Assembly: GCA_022818135.1 (NCBI GenBank)
Contig: JAFMSR010000007.1
Coordinates: forward strand, 8,106,543 to 8,170,542
Reading direction: 5' to 3'
Length of the DNA: 64,000 bases
Origin: Saxidomus purpurata
Taxonomy: Eukaryota; Mollusca; Bivalvia; Venerida; Veneridae
In this document: piece after piece, positions 36,903 to 49,784 of the stretch
Numbering within the stretch: the first letter of the stretch is position 1
Layout: every line of letters starts with the position of its first letter
Notes under the pieces: model-generated
Told to the model about the DNA's origin: nothing
What the model saw: only the letters and a program-made list of their open reading frames with translations
The model's database searches: none
Position numbers and translations under genes: made by a program

Positions 36903-37374
36903 AGTGTTTCGCCGAACAGCATCGACATAAAGACGATGTACACAACATAAGGAATAACTAATCGAATAAAAGACCTGTTTGAGAGAACATCATGTATACA
37001 GATGATGGACCAAATATCATGGAATAATGACCTAATAAAAAAGATGTTTTACCCAGACAGCATATTTATTTGACTCAACATAAAGACAGTGAAAAACAAA
37101 GTAAATAACTAACCGAATAAAAGAACTGTTTGAGAGAACATCATGAATATAGATGATGAACCAAATATCATGGAATAATGACCTATGAAAAAGATGTTTC
37201 GCCAAACAGCATATTTATTTGACTCAACATAAAGACAGTGAAAAACACACGTAATAAATAACTAACCGAATAAAAGAACTACGTTAGAGAACACCGTGTA
37301 TATGTAACCCAACATGAAGACGATGGGCGATTTCATTGGATAATGACTTAATCTAAGCGATGTTTTACAAAACA
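36903..37374. repeat. Tandem repeat of about 150 bp, three units plus a partial
   Basis: Units start at the motif GATGTTT(T/C) at about 36903, 37043, 37193 and 37359, giving lengths of about 140, 150 and 166 bp. Each has ACAGCAT, ACATAAAGAC, AACTAACCGAATAAAAGAAC, AGAGAACA and TGGATAATGAC-like blocks in the same order. Units two and three are the most alike. No long open frame runs through it, so it is a satellite-like array rather than a repeated protein. Confidence 0.85.
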
Positions 37375-39465
37375 GAACAGATAACAGTTCCTTGTCTCGT
37401 CCTTACTCTTGGATCTCATGATAAAAGCTTTCATGCCATGAGAGATTTTTATTAGTTTTTGGCCTGGGGACTGAAAGTCCCCTAGGCCTAAGTAAGCATA
37501 CCACATTTCAAACACTGCTGACAATTTAACTGTGCTATGTGCGAATAACAAATGTAAACATGCGCTTTGGGAAAGTAGTGCAAGACAGACCAGATCAATC
37601 TTTTGTTTGAATGTCGCATACGGTAAGAACATGTTACAAATAAAAACAGTACATACAACTTCAAACGATTTCAGAAAGGTCTATAGCTTTCGGGCTGCAT
37701 TACACAACTTTTTCTGTTTTAGAAATTACTGCGCTGTTAGCTGATTACGGAAGATAATCATATACATATCACGGAAAAGTACGGATATTTACGAAAATTT
37801 ACGGAAACATACGGAATTCGATATAAGAGTTTGTAGTTTGATTTTCAAATTTCTGATGTTATTTCATTGACAACTTTCTTATTTACGAACGATTACATAT
37901 ACATTTACCTAAAAATAAATTTCTTAAAAAAAAAGATACAATTTACGTACATTCCCGAGAAGGAACTCACGTGATCAAAATCACCCGCCATTTATCGAGG
38001 ACGCTGCATGTCAAGGCCCAGTGAACGGTTTCACCGATTACAACTACAAGGTAACCAAGAATCATTTTTGGTTTTCCCTGTTATACACATTGTAGAGTAC
38101 TGTATTTATATTTCATTGTTAGTATTGCTTTGTTTATTTCTGTTTCAAGGTCTTGTCCTTGGTACACAATAATTTCGATCCACATCATCAGATATCGCTT
38201 GAAGTTGAACAAAGCGCAGATTGAACTATTCTTATTGTTCTCTAAAACAATTGATATTGTTAACCATGTGATTATTTTTCATTTAACGTACGTTTTATAA
38301 TAAAACAAACTTCCCTGCCACCCATATTTGTGAATCATTCATTCTGTGTCATATACTAAATTTCGCCCTATGCACATTTCGACCCGCGCTTTGGGTGAGG
38401 TTCAGCGTAAATCACGAAGGTTGTTTTTAGGGGAGTTAATCTATAGCCCCCAGGCCTTCAGCGCTCACAGCGCTTTGATTTACACTGGGTTACAGTGTAC
38501 AACATTAATTATTCCTATCTTATCCCGTATCGATTCGATCTCAGATAAAATGCAAGGCAGAGTTATGTACCTTACATTAAAGCACCGCCTGATATATTTA
38601 AGGGCGAGTGCTTCAAAGGTAAAAGGTAACACAGAAAAAAATACCTAATATACATAATATAAGAACTTTAAAAAATTTTAACCAAGAAATTTTGTTAGAT
38701 GTATGTTCAAAAACGGTCATACCTTAATAAAATATCAAGCTTTAGTTATGAAATTAGCCATACACAGGGATGGTAAGAACGTTTCAAAGGTACAACTTAA
38801 TAGTTCAGTGACTTACTAACATTTTGTTTTTCTAAATCCCAAAATGGCTATACTGCAGGAAAAATTCAAGGTTTAGTTATGTACCACAAAACCGTTTTAT
38901 GAAAGTGAAAAAGTGCACCAAGTTTCAAAGCAAAAGCTTTGATGGGTCTGAAGAGAAACTAATCTGAAAGAGAAAAAAACCAGTGCAGGCGATTACAATA
39001 GCTGAAGTTAGTGCCATATCTATTAATGTGTAACCAGCTATTTTGTAGAGACAATCAGATTTGAATTTTTAGGTGTTTGATTTCCGCTGTGCAACCTCAT
39101 GAACCCGTAACTTGGTTTCTTTAAGACAACTTAAATCTTTAAATCTTCCTAAGTCCATCAACTAATATTCCTCTGAAATGCAATAATCTTTGTTCACTAG
39201 AATCATGAGTGGAAGTGTCACATTCAGATTGCTAGAACTAATGGAGACGGTAATATACTGGGAATATAACATGACTGTACTCACTGCTCTGTTTGGTTTT
39301 ATCGCTCGAGTTGATTGCGTCAAATCGTATTCTCAGGAGACCGATATAGGACGAGGCGAGTGCGAGTACGTCTTTACACGATCGACGAGAGCGATACAGT
39401 CCACTAGAACAGCAAAGTAGTGCAATTTTTCTCTTGTCATTTTCTCTAACTGACAGATCCTCTAA
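37375..39465. other. Intergenic, no gene recognised
   Basis: The two open frames of 94-100 residues (37348-37632 minus, 38346-38648 plus) show no domain, and the first overlaps the end of the tandem array. CAGCGCTCACAGCGCTTTG near 38459-38477 is a small inverted repeat. Nothing else supported. Confidence 0.35.
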
Positions 39466-39696
39466 ATTATGCAGATGAAATATAAATGAATGAGATGTGA
39501 CACGGGGAAAATCAACATATTAATAGCTTTGCGACCAGTATTCGCGCATCCTAATTCGCAACATCAAGCCCATTAGAGTCTTGAAACGAACACTTAGACT
39601 GCTAAGCTTCGCAGGCTGATTTTGATCCTTACTGGTCGCAAGCTAATTATGTTGGTTTTCCCCATGTCACGGCTAATTTATATTACATCTGCAATT
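39466..39696. mobile_element. MITE with terminal inverted repeats
   Basis: The left arm (about 39470-39540: GCAGATGAAATATAAAT, GTGACACGGGGAAAA, CAACATA, GCGACCAGTA) is matched in reverse complement by the right arm (about 39629-39694). The arms are about 65-70 bp and some 80% alike by eye, with a centre of about 90 bp containing a weaker repeat. Non-coding non-autonomous element. Confidence 0.75.
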
Positions 39697-42020
39697 TGTG
39701 GACGTTCTTTGTCAGTGAATGTATCAAATTCATTGACAAAAAAATCTCTCTTGAAATAGAAACATTCAAGGTATTATCAGGAATTATCTATATCAGGGTC
39801 TGTATATTACAGGGTTCGTATATTACATATAGGTTTACGGACCCTGTCTATATGATTCAAATGACTGTAGAATTAAATAACGATAACAAACAACAAAGGC
39901 AAATATTACGATATTATTCTGCTTCAGAAAATTACATTAGTGAATCTGGTACCTGTTCTTAAAGAGGGCACTGTATAATTTAATTTATTTGTAACTCAGT
40001 GTATCTCATTCTACAGTCTGCTGAGAAACGTTTGTAGAGTTACACGTTAAAATATGTTTCATTTTAGCATGCTATCATTTTTTGCTAAAAGTACATCAAT
40101 TACACAGCGATGCGAAATCGGATGGTGATAATCGGCTCTAAGACGGGACAACATACCACTCGGATCGTCAGTTATTACGCCACGGACCCGCTCATTTCTA
40201 GATAACGTATATGTTTTGCATGAGCCCTTGCTAACGAAAACCTCTCTCTGCAGCATACTTTAATTATTGTGAACAGTAAGGTCAAAATCATGAAAAAATG
40301 AAGTATTTGCAGTCTTATAAAAAACACTATTTTTTTTATTTATACTTAAACTTACAGAAATAAATTATTCTTGTCTCACCAGGGAAACAGGGATCCCAAA
40401 CCTACCAAATGCTATATATGACACCCCGAACGTGAGAGCTTCGATTGTTTCATGAAATTAAAACCGATAAATTTGAGTTGTTTGTAATGATTCAATGAAA
40501 AAAAACTAATTATCTACAAATGTCATGCGTTTTAAGTTCCATGACACATAATGACGTGGGGCTTCTGTCCAAAATTATTGATTTTCATTTTTTTACATTT
40601 TTGAAATCTATGTTGTCTCTGAAAAAAAAACATGAATATATGAGAGTCCATTCTTAAAAAATGGTAAAGTTATTCCAAAGTTTGTGTTTATAGTCATAAA
40701 CAAACCTGATATGGCTCTTGTTAATCTCGCGTTTTCTCGATAACGACGTCAACGTCCAGAAGCCCAAGGATTGCATTCCACACCCTATATATATTCTTGA
40801 CGTGACGTCAATGAATTAAAAAAACACATCTTACTTTCGCAATTATACTTTCGATCCATTATAGATGTGAAATATAAGATCACCACTACATTTAGGACAA
40901 CCTTACTCAGAAATAAAAAAAACCCGTACACACAACATAAATGATGGGAAAAGTACTGGTTAGTTAACCAGGATCAGGAGTAGTAGTGCACCAAGCACCT
41001 GTCCGAGGACCGAGTCGCCGATCATACAAATCATGATCTACACTAGCTTCTTTTATTATTAATAAGTTATGATAACCTATTTTAACTAAATAACTTTGTT
41101 AGAAAAATAAAATGAATTTCTCATAGAACCTTTATAAGTATATACCTTTTTATCTAAAACATTATGATATACATCAACATGAACAACCTTCGGAAACCTT
41201 TTGGCATTTCATTTTTAAGAAAACAATGTAAATAAAACATAGAAATAAGTAAATGACTGTGCTTTTTTAACAATTATTATAGTAGACCGAACTGGCTGTC
41301 AATAGCGAGCTGCTGATTAGCTAATCACTTTTGTCTCTCCTGGCTCCATTGGTCAGTTTACTATCCGATTTCTGCAACATGCTCCGGTGGTAAACTACCA
41401 AATAGTACAAGTCTTTTTTTTTTCCTTTGTAAATTATTATAATTAAAGAAGTAAGTTAGTAGTAGCCTGTTTGATGTTTATAAAATTTATTTCTATAAGA
41501 AAATTCTTCTCAGTTTCAAAACCACTTGTTAAAACTTATTAATAATCTTATACTCTAGAGACACCTTTTTTCATAAGTAAAAATAATTTCTTTCTTTAAC
41601 TCTATCCGTAACTTATTCTTTCTTTTAGTAAAGTGGCTAAATTATTATATTTCTTTATAAATATTTATACTATATCAATTCGACTACGCGAATCATTTTT
41701 CAAAATTCCTCTCTCTCTAGGCGGCTGCTTTTTTGGCTATTAAAGGGTTTTTACAATTTCAAAATTTCAAAGTAGGTGAAAAGGTTAAAATTTCATACAT
41801 ATATTCTATTTTATAATTTAAGTAACATATCTTTCGGCACACTTTATTCTCACCTTTAGACCACCTAAATAAAAAAGAATTAACTAACAAAATGATAAGT
41901 CAAATAAAAGTAGGACAACAATTTATTAAAAAGGGGATTTTACATTACAAAACTCAAATGCATACTTCCTATTATCAAAATTCCAAAAAATAGTTAGGCT
42001 CCCACGATCCAGACATTCAA
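39697..42020. other. Intergenic, no gene recognised
   Basis: AT-rich. A 7-bp-arm palindrome (CTGGTTA/TAACCAG) is at 40956-40971. No coding signal beyond chance frames. Confidence 0.4.
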
Positions 42021-42022
42021 AC

Positions 42023-42069
42023 TAGGTCAATCGCACTCACAGATCAAATTGGTCACCGCGATTGACCTA
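42023..42069. repeat. Perfect 12-bp-stem hairpin
   Basis: TAGGTCAATCGC at 42023-42034 is exactly complementary to GCGATTGACCTA at 42058-42069, with a 23-base loop. Could be the core of a foldback element or a structured transcript; nothing nearby decides which. Confidence 0.6.
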
Positions 42070-42829
42070 CTTTTTGGCAACCAATCGAATTCAATCTTTG
42101 GCTAAAACTGGCTGGAAATTGCAGTCAGATAAATCTCTCCTCTTTTCGGCTTCAAAATTCTACTTTTCTAGGCATGACGGGGGACATGCAGGGGTCTCAT
42201 AAAAAAAAACAAGCTGAAAATTTAGCTTTTGGACGGACCTTGATAAAATATCTTCCAAAACCAAACAAAAAACAAAATATCAATGAATGGAGTTAGGTGA
42301 ACTATTTAAGGGGGGTCACTGCTGAGGTTTCAGATTTTTGCACTTCCGGAAATTTACATTTGTTATATTTCAAAAATCATAATTACACTGTCATGTAGCC
42401 GAAACGGTGTAGTCATTCCAAGATGGCGGACAGGTGTGAACGGTGTGGTTCAAAACATTTTAACTTCAAATAAGCTCGGTAAGGCTAAGTACTTGAAACA
42501 GCAATCCAATGTTTATTTATGGCAGTTTTAATAGCATATACAATAGTTACATTTGTAAATTCAAAACGCTTTTTTCTGATTGAAATATCAGTTTTATATT
42601 GTTTTCTTTTTTATTTTCATACGCCCGTTCATAGACGGGACGTTTTATGATCACCTGCGACAAAATGTTCGTGGGCATGATATCTCGGCCAAGTTTGATA
42701 TGTTATCCATTTTACATAATTTTGGCATAGTAAGATGGACATCAATTAAACTTTGAGTATTGTTTTTAAAAAGACACTTGGTAAAACAGTTAAATTTGAG
42801 AAAAGTCACTTGGTGGATTTAACAAAATT

Positions 42830-43080
42830 GAAAAAAGCAATCCCTAGATAATATATTCTTGCATACCGGATCAGAATTTCTGCAGTTTTTACCAGTGCTG
42901 GAAAATCTCATCTTACACCTTTTGGTGTAAGATGAATTAATGACTCAGAACGAACTACTTTTATGAATGAATGCGTAAATTCATACATTACTACAAGAAA
43001 ATAGCGCGTAAATCTAAGTTTTATTTTATTTCTGCTACTATTAGTAGACTATGGTATGCAAGAAAAAGAATCGATCACTG
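42830..43080. mobile_element. Foldback element, related to 24165-24975 and 36440-36800
   Basis: TTCTTGCATACC near 42860 and GGTATGCAAGAA near 43052 form inverted ends about 190 bp apart. Between them CATCTTACACC/GGTGTAAGATG (42909-42934) is a perfect 11-bp stem with a TTTT loop. AGTGCTGGAAAATCTCATCTTAC (about 42893-42915) matches GTGATGGAAAATCTTATCTTAC near 24522 with two changes. Confidence 0.6.
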
Positions 43081-46000
43081 GTCGCACGTGCAGATGAGAA
43101 TATCCAAGCTTATTTAAAGTTTGAAATGTTTAGGACCACACCGTTCACTTTTTCAGACTAACCCGTTCATTTTTCACGACTACTCCGTGCAAAAATATGT
43201 CGAGACTGCACCGTTCACAGCACGTTTTAAATAATCCAACTTTTCTCCAAGAAAATAAAGGGATTCTTCATATTCACCTTGCAGAATGTATACGTATCAC
43301 CCAATGTAATGATGATAACGTGTTTTCGTCAGAAATAATTGTCCGCTGTCACATATCACATATCACAGATGACAGAATAATTAACAAGTAGCAACTAACA
43401 AATAGTGTCGTAAATGCGTTTCCGTAGTAGTCTGTTAATAGATTATTTGGATAATCTGTTATAATTTTGTTATAATTATACGAGTGCTTAATTTACTTCA
43501 ATTGGCAAAGCAAGACATGGTAAAAGGAAATAATTATGGAGAATGTAGAGGTCAAAGCGCTATGCCCCCATCTTCCTGAAATATTTCCTGCGCTAACAAT
43601 TTTGAAGAATGCTCTTGATGACAATAAACAGACAGATTCAAATTTCTTATCCAAATATATCTCTAGATAATCTGATAATAACAGATAATAATAGGCTACA
43701 TGTATAACCGAGGTCTAAGATGTCTTAAAATGCTTTCCCTTTTCCTTAAACATTGTTTGGAGGATTTTTGGAGTAATCTCTTGCCGTGGTTTGCATCAAG
43801 ACATTCACTGGTGTACTTGTTTATCATTGAATGTCCGTGTTATAACCCTAAAAATCTAGTGTTAGTATTAGCCGCTATAGCAGAGAGGCTGCGTGTTTGT
43901 TTCAGGATGGTGGGGTTCAGAGTTTGATCCCCACAAGTACAATGTTGGTATTATTCCTAGGCATTATACATTATTCTACACAGTCTTGCAAATGATAACA
44001 TAGGCTTTTATATGATATCAAATCACTAAATCAAACATTAAGGGGCACGATTGAAAAACAGTTACCAAATGACTTTCCTGACATTTCTGTTTTCCGTGAA
44101 GAAGTATCCAATATAATACTGATAATTTTCATGTGCATGCATTTAGAACAAACTCTTTAAAAACATTCTATTGTAATTCTTACGTCTTACATTTGTTGTT
44201 TGGTTTATCTTAGTAAGGACCTCCGGTGGGACATTACTGTTCCATTGTTTATCTTCCAGGACATTGTAGTCAAATCATAGTCCAGGTCATTATGACGTGT
44301 TGGGTGACACAAAATTCTGAAAACTGAAACTATAATGACACCGAATAATTGAAGTATTCCTTCCACTACGTTTTTCCTAGAAAAAGTGACCGGTAACCTT
44401 TTTTTATCACCTCGTTGTTATATCACTAAAAGGTTTTTTTTTCTATTTTCTTACCACGAATGTATGTTGGATTATCGAGCAAATATAGGATATTTGATAA
44501 CATTAATTATCAGAGGGGACTTTGTATTCCTCAATTCAGAGAGATATTAAAAACGATGATGAATATAATACTCTTTCTCACAATGATACAGGATTTAAGT
44601 TAATAGCCTTTCGAATCACAATTCTTTGAAACACACCAGGCTATCGAAAATAAATAGACTTTCCCAAATTGGAATTCGGAGGATCCAGTTGTAAATGGCT
44701 TAAATGTCGAACTAATTCAGGCCCTTTACTTAATTAGTACCGAACAAAAATCATACGAAAAAGTAATTTAAACACTTTGATATAAACCAAACATAGATAA
44801 CAAATGGACGAGATTCAGGTGCAAAGGTCGCAGAAACCATGCCACGTTTGGAAACACTTGTCAGCAGCAAATAATAAACAAAGTAAGACAGTCTCTCTGA
44901 CTGACTTTTATTAACTTTTCAAATGAGATCAGCCGTCCAGATCTAACTGATGATACTGTTTTTACATAATTAGATTCAGTTATTACGGCGCCAGAAATGC
45001 GATCATGAATTAGGTCTCTAACGAGCGAAATGGACGGAACTGGTATCTTCAATAACAAATATACGTGGCAAAGCAGACATGAATGATTTATCTAATTAAT
45101 GAATAGTACATTTAGACAGGCGCCATCAGCGCTTTACATTTTAGACCGCTGGTCTTATCACAGTGTGACAACAGCGCGTGATATTTTCGTTGTCACTATT
45201 ACGTCCAGTTCTGCCGGACAGATGCTGCCGCATATAGCATCATAGTTAACCTAAGCGGTCGATATCTGAGCCGACAAAAATCATGTCAACTTCGCCTACG
45301 CTCATGATGTCCGTACATGGGTATGATGTGAATCAAAGATCGACACACGGAGGACCATTTAACATTTAACGGGTTCACTCAGGTCGAATGGCTGGAGCTC
45401 TTTTAAATTGTCACTGACACGCCAGATGTTATCGTTTCAGTTTTCCTCTCATGATCTGCGCTGACATATCTCTACACGGAAACAGCAACAGTTGTGGTAA
45501 AAGTAAAATTAAAACTTTGTGCGCTCCATGATAAAATATTTGCTCCTTTAATAAAATACGGGTCACATACTGTTGCCACTTCATGTTGTCTACTCTATCA
45601 GAACGAGATTCAGTTTGTATTTTGATGCCATAAACCGCCTCAATACCATTGTACATCTATGTCATGAATGTTCTTGCACCTTTTCAATTTAGACAGTTCT
45701 TCCCCATGTACTTGATTTGTCTATTGATAGATGATTTAATTTCTATTTCTATTGGAGTGAATGAATAACATTTTACCAGCATTTGTTGGAAGCGTAATAA
45801 CGTGATGTATATACTTGTCAGAGTTCCTTATATATGTAGCTATCAAATAAACAGTTTTCATACACTATTGATAAGAACAGTGAATATTAATTTTGTTAGC
45901 AAACTGAGAACGTCAGAACTGATTGGCGATACATTGAGGTGGGAGAGAGAGTAAAAATATTTTGAAATTGTAGATTGCAGGAAAAGTGTAAAAAAATAAT

Positions 46001-47419
46001 GCTACAAAGAAAACATTGAAAACATGATTTTTTTATCGAAAATAATAACGCAAATATACTGTGATAGAATGAAGTTCAATATTTATTTTACACAAATTGG
46101 CTAAATAATCATAATCTTTTGACAAAACTGACTTGGTATTGCAGTCAGTTAAAACAAAACTAAAAAAATCAAGTTTTGTTAGGTACCAATATGCATGGGA
46201 GTCATACTGGGGTCTTGCAATTAGCAAATTCACCAGGGGAGAAATCCCACGGTCGGCTGGGACTACAAATAAATAATCTTAACAATAACGTCTTCGTCAA
46301 AGCTCTGAGAGAGCTGATGGGGCGACTGTTATGAATCAACATTATATGTGGCAAGAGATATTTGTACTTGGTAACATTCGTCCAATATATATACTGGTCA
46401 CCATGCTAGAAACATCAAACCCTGTTAAACACGGTGCCTGGTGCTCCTGCACAGGATGACATTGATATTTGACCTTGTAATCAATAATAAGCTTTATTAT
46501 TTTAGAAACCAACGCCGTAAGAAACATGTACATTTAGCTTTTTATTGGAACCATTTTACCGTAACTATAATCTAGGCTAAAAATGGTTTGCAACTGTAAA
46601 AATATGGTATTCGTGCACATGTATAATCAAGGTTAAATATTATAGGACACCATGACATTTGACCTCAATAAAAATTATCACGTCAACTTAAAGGAGCATT
46701 TAATACAACGAACAAATTATTTTCTCTAAATGTTTTGTTTTTTTTTAATTTGAGGCCCCCTATGGGTAACCCCATTTATTTAGATACAATAAAAGCAGTA
46801 CAAACAAGCTCTTTGGCTTTCAAAAAGTTTTTTTTATAAACTCCATCCCTAAAATTGTTCACAACGAAAAATATCATCAGGCATGTTCAAGTATTATGTT
46901 ACAATCACATGAACGGTACCACAACTGTGTGTTTCATAAATCTTATATTAAAAAACATGTAATTTTTACTAAGAATGTATCTTATATTTATATTATAGTA
47001 TAAGTTCATACATTAAGAAGTATATAAAATAGTTAGTTCTTTGCAAAATGTGACATCTGTACTGCACACATTTCATACATTACAAGAAAAGAAGATATTG
47101 CATGCAGTTTTATCGTTGTTATTAAAGCATTGTTTGGTCATTTTGACAAGAAAAAATAACAGTATATGAAAATGTTAACAAAAGGGCAAAAATACCAAAC
47201 ACAAGTAAGAAACTAAAAATGCATCATGTCCTTGTTTCGAAACCGAAAAAAACAACAAGAGTAATGACTGATTCTTTTTTTTACCCCCTCTTAATTGTGG
47301 ACCGTTGGAAAAAATGACAAATTAAGAGCAGATTTGTGGTTAAGATATAACACATACATATACCGAAATATTAGTTAACACATCTCATTCGTAGCGTTTT
47401 TATATGGTGTACACCGGCC
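43081..47419. other. Intergenic, no gene recognised
   Basis: About 4.3 kb with no supported gene. A tRNA-like scrap at 43865-43930 (AGCAGAGAGGCTG then GAGTTTGATCCCC) may be a worn SINE head. Short minus-strand frames at 44861-45058, 45429-45656 and 46033-46233 have no recognised domain. Confidence 0.35.
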
Positions 47420-48019
47420 GTGGAAATTAAAAATTTGCTTGATATAAAGCTTTAAGAAATTTATATGTTTCCTTTTTGACACACTTTGAACTGAAAATTT
47501 CGTATCATTCCTATATTTCCAAATATGCCATTTTGTTTAAAAAACAAGTGTGTTTATAATTTTGTATAGAGTATGGCTATATACTCCAAACATTTTTTCT
47601 ACTGAAGTTAACTGTATTTCTTTTTCGTTATGCATTTTTGTTAGATTTGTAATTAAAGAAACTGTTAAAGCCCAGAAAGGTGTTATTTCCCTGCATTCCG
47701 TGAACAGGTGACATACTGTTTCTCTCTCTACTTTACACAGGTTATATTGCGACTTACATAGTGTATTACATTGAAGAATTTCTTGAACTACCTCTGAGAA
47801 ATCATACTTGATTAAGTACCAAAATGTTTGATAAAACTCTGCTGATATACCGTCTAAACCTGGAGATTTCGACTTCTTGAAATCGAAGACTGACTTTTCT
47901 CTAAATGTTAGCATGTAAAATAATAAACAAATCAGTTTTTCAAGAAGAACATATATGAGAAATGTCTCCTTTACGCACGGTGTGCCAATATCGCGACGTT
48001 TTATAATAACTCGCTCCAA
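47420..48019 (-). mobile_element. Internally deleted L1/Tx1-like LINE copy
   Basis: On the minus strand a 160-residue open frame (47537-48019) joins two LINE regions. KKSKSPGLDGISAEFYQTFW (residues 48-67) is the reverse transcriptase N-terminal block. ERETVCHLFTECREITPFW (about residues 98-116) is the C-terminal zf-RVT-like Cys/His block. Palm and thumb, including the catalytic aspartates, are absent. After a frameshift near 47536 the frame continues as HIWKYRNDTKFSVQSV, the usual LINE C-terminal block, to about 47420. It cannot be active as a polymerase. The open junction could be a clean deletion in an ancestral copy. Confidence 0.7.
47537..48019 (-). pseudogene. LINE-derived open frame lacking the catalytic core
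   Basis: The longest non-GPCR open frame with recognisable content. The first 40 residues are hydrophobic and not recognised; RT fingers residues follow at 48-75 and Cys/His residues (Cys103, His104, Cys109) at about 100-116. The switch between the two blocks falls near residue 80-95. The first Met may not be real, since the LINE frame could extend upstream. Confidence 0.6.
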
Positions 48020-48974
48020 ATACTATGAAACAAGTGTTTATGAAGGTTTTATGGAACTACAATACGTTTTATATTGCTAATTTTACTGATGTTTGCTGGA
48101 ACTTTAGCTGAAACTTTCAGGTTTGTTGGCAATCCTTTCAATCATTTGAAGAAAGACGTGTTGATGTTATTTAAATTTATCCCAGATTTATGTTATGTCT
48201 CTATTAGGAAGGTAACTCATTATGTAAGTGCGACAAAAGTAGGAAATCCATTTGCGTGTTTAATCGCTTGTTGTTGTTGTTTTTGTTTGGGGGGTTGTTG
48301 TTGTTTTTTTTTTTTTTGGGGGGGGATGTAATTCTTTTGTACTTTATAACTTGATCTACATAGGTTGTGTTCTTGCAAATATGAAACGCGTACAAACTGA
48401 AGAATATTTCAATAATTGATCTGTAATTAATTTTGGTTTTAAAAATAGCGCAAAAGACCCAAATCCTTAGAAAACATGTAGTTGTTCGTCCCTCACAACT
48501 AACAATTTTGACAACAGTGTCTAAATTTTCCTTAAAATAAACGTTCCATATAATATTATAATATTGCTAAAACGATAAAACGAGTTCTAGAAATTGTCCA
48601 CTTCTGGACAAATTCATAGCTTGTGTAAATAGATTTCCTACGGCAATTCGATTCTCAAGATACGTGTATGAAACATAACAATTGTTGTGTATTCAGTTGA
48701 GAAATACATATACGAGTATTATTAGAAGCGAACAATTTTCATCAACATGCATTGCTCTTACATAGTCTACAGATTACAGACTAGTAGTAAAAGATAATTT
48801 AGAATATAATTGGACAATGCCTTAATGATTTTAAATCTTAACTAAAGCCATGCAAAGCTGCGCTACAAACATTTATTTCCTGTCACAGAAAATGCTCCCG
48901 GAATTTGAGAAAAAAAAAAAACATAATGTAAATGGCTAAAGAGTGAACACATACATTTCAACTATCTTATAATT
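48020..48974. other. Intergenic; homopolymer-rich patch
   Basis: 48270-48326 has (TTG)n, G6, a long T run and G8 in series. Indels from sequencing are likely here. No gene seen. Confidence 0.5.
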
Positions 48975-49158
48975 TATACTCATTTATTTATTTATTTTAG
49001 CTCGATTGTGAGAAAGCTTGTAGCTTATATAGTCACTCTCGAGTCCAGAAAAACCAGTACTGGTGTCACATGTACGGTTGTGACCCTAGTGGGGTTCGAA
49101 CCCGCAACCTCCGAGATGAGCGGCAGTCACCTTAACCTCTACACCACCGCTCCTCACG
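48975..49158 (-). mobile_element. tRNA-derived SINE, copy 3 (best preserved)
   Basis: Read on the minus strand: head GAGGAGCGGTGGTGTAGAGG with A box TGGTGTAGAGG (about 49136-49148), then ACTGCCGCTCATCTCGGAGG and a perfect B box GGTTCGAACCC (49093-49103). These are RNA polymerase III internal promoter elements. The tail holds CCAGTACTGG, GGACTCGAGAGTGACT and CGAGCTAAAATAAATAAATA. The (AAAT)n end is the likely retroposition tail. The cloverleaf is degenerate, so this is a SINE and not a functional tRNA. Confidence 0.85.
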
Positions 49159-49784
49159 GGACTATTTCATTCATAAATCCGCGTATATAGTATCAAATAT
49201 ATTTTGTTGTTAAATAAAAAATTGTTTCTAACAATTTAAATTAACTATATTTCAGTTGGCTTGTATTCTATTATCTCCACTTTCACACGAATGTTTGTTT
49301 AAATGTCTACTCTAGATATGGGTTTTTTTCAGAAACTAAAGAGCCTCGTTGTTCTGATAGGAAATACGGCCCATTTCGCCGTTAAGATTCATTACTTGCA
49401 ATACATTAATCTACGTGTCATCCGCTCTTGCCAAATGCTAGTGCAGTATAAATAAATGCTATTCCAGAAACTAGACATACGCTACAGTTTACTAAACTTC
49501 TTTGTATAGTACCATATTCCCATAAAACGCATTCCTAAAGCATTCATATCACTTTAGTTAAAAGCTTTTTATCTTTAATAGCCATGTTCGATTGAGAATA
49601 CAAACAGCGGCATATTCAAAAATCTTATGATTTTACGATTTGATTGCAGTCCTCAAACGAAGAGGATCTTATATATATCATATGAAATGTTAAGAAAATA
49701 CAATGTATAAACAAAATACCCGTCTACATGGAATAGCAATTACAATCGTTTTGTTTCTCATCGACACTGTTTATGTCTAAATTC
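49159..49784. other. 3' flank of receptor R4
   Basis: AT-rich non-coding DNA. No clear AATAAA on the minus strand immediately downstream of R4; its polyadenylation site is not identified. Confidence 0.35.

Noticed and set aside
36903..37374. CRISPR-like array
   Set aside because: Units of about 150 bp repeat over their whole length, without the short repeat and unique spacer pattern, and the genome is eukaryotic.
38346..38648. 100-residue plus-strand frame
   Set aside because: No recognisable domain or splice context and repeat-like surroundings; could be chance.
43865..43930. tRNA gene
   Set aside because: B-box-like end only, with a mismatch and no matching acceptor stem; probably a worn SINE head or chance.
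48270..48326. G-rich patch as a G-quadruplex
   Set aside because: Only two long G runs separated by T runs; homopolymer sequencing error is more likely.
49093..49103. Perfect B box as evidence for a functional tRNA gene
   Set aside because: The rest does not fold into a standard cloverleaf, and the same head plus tail recurs as a SINE family.
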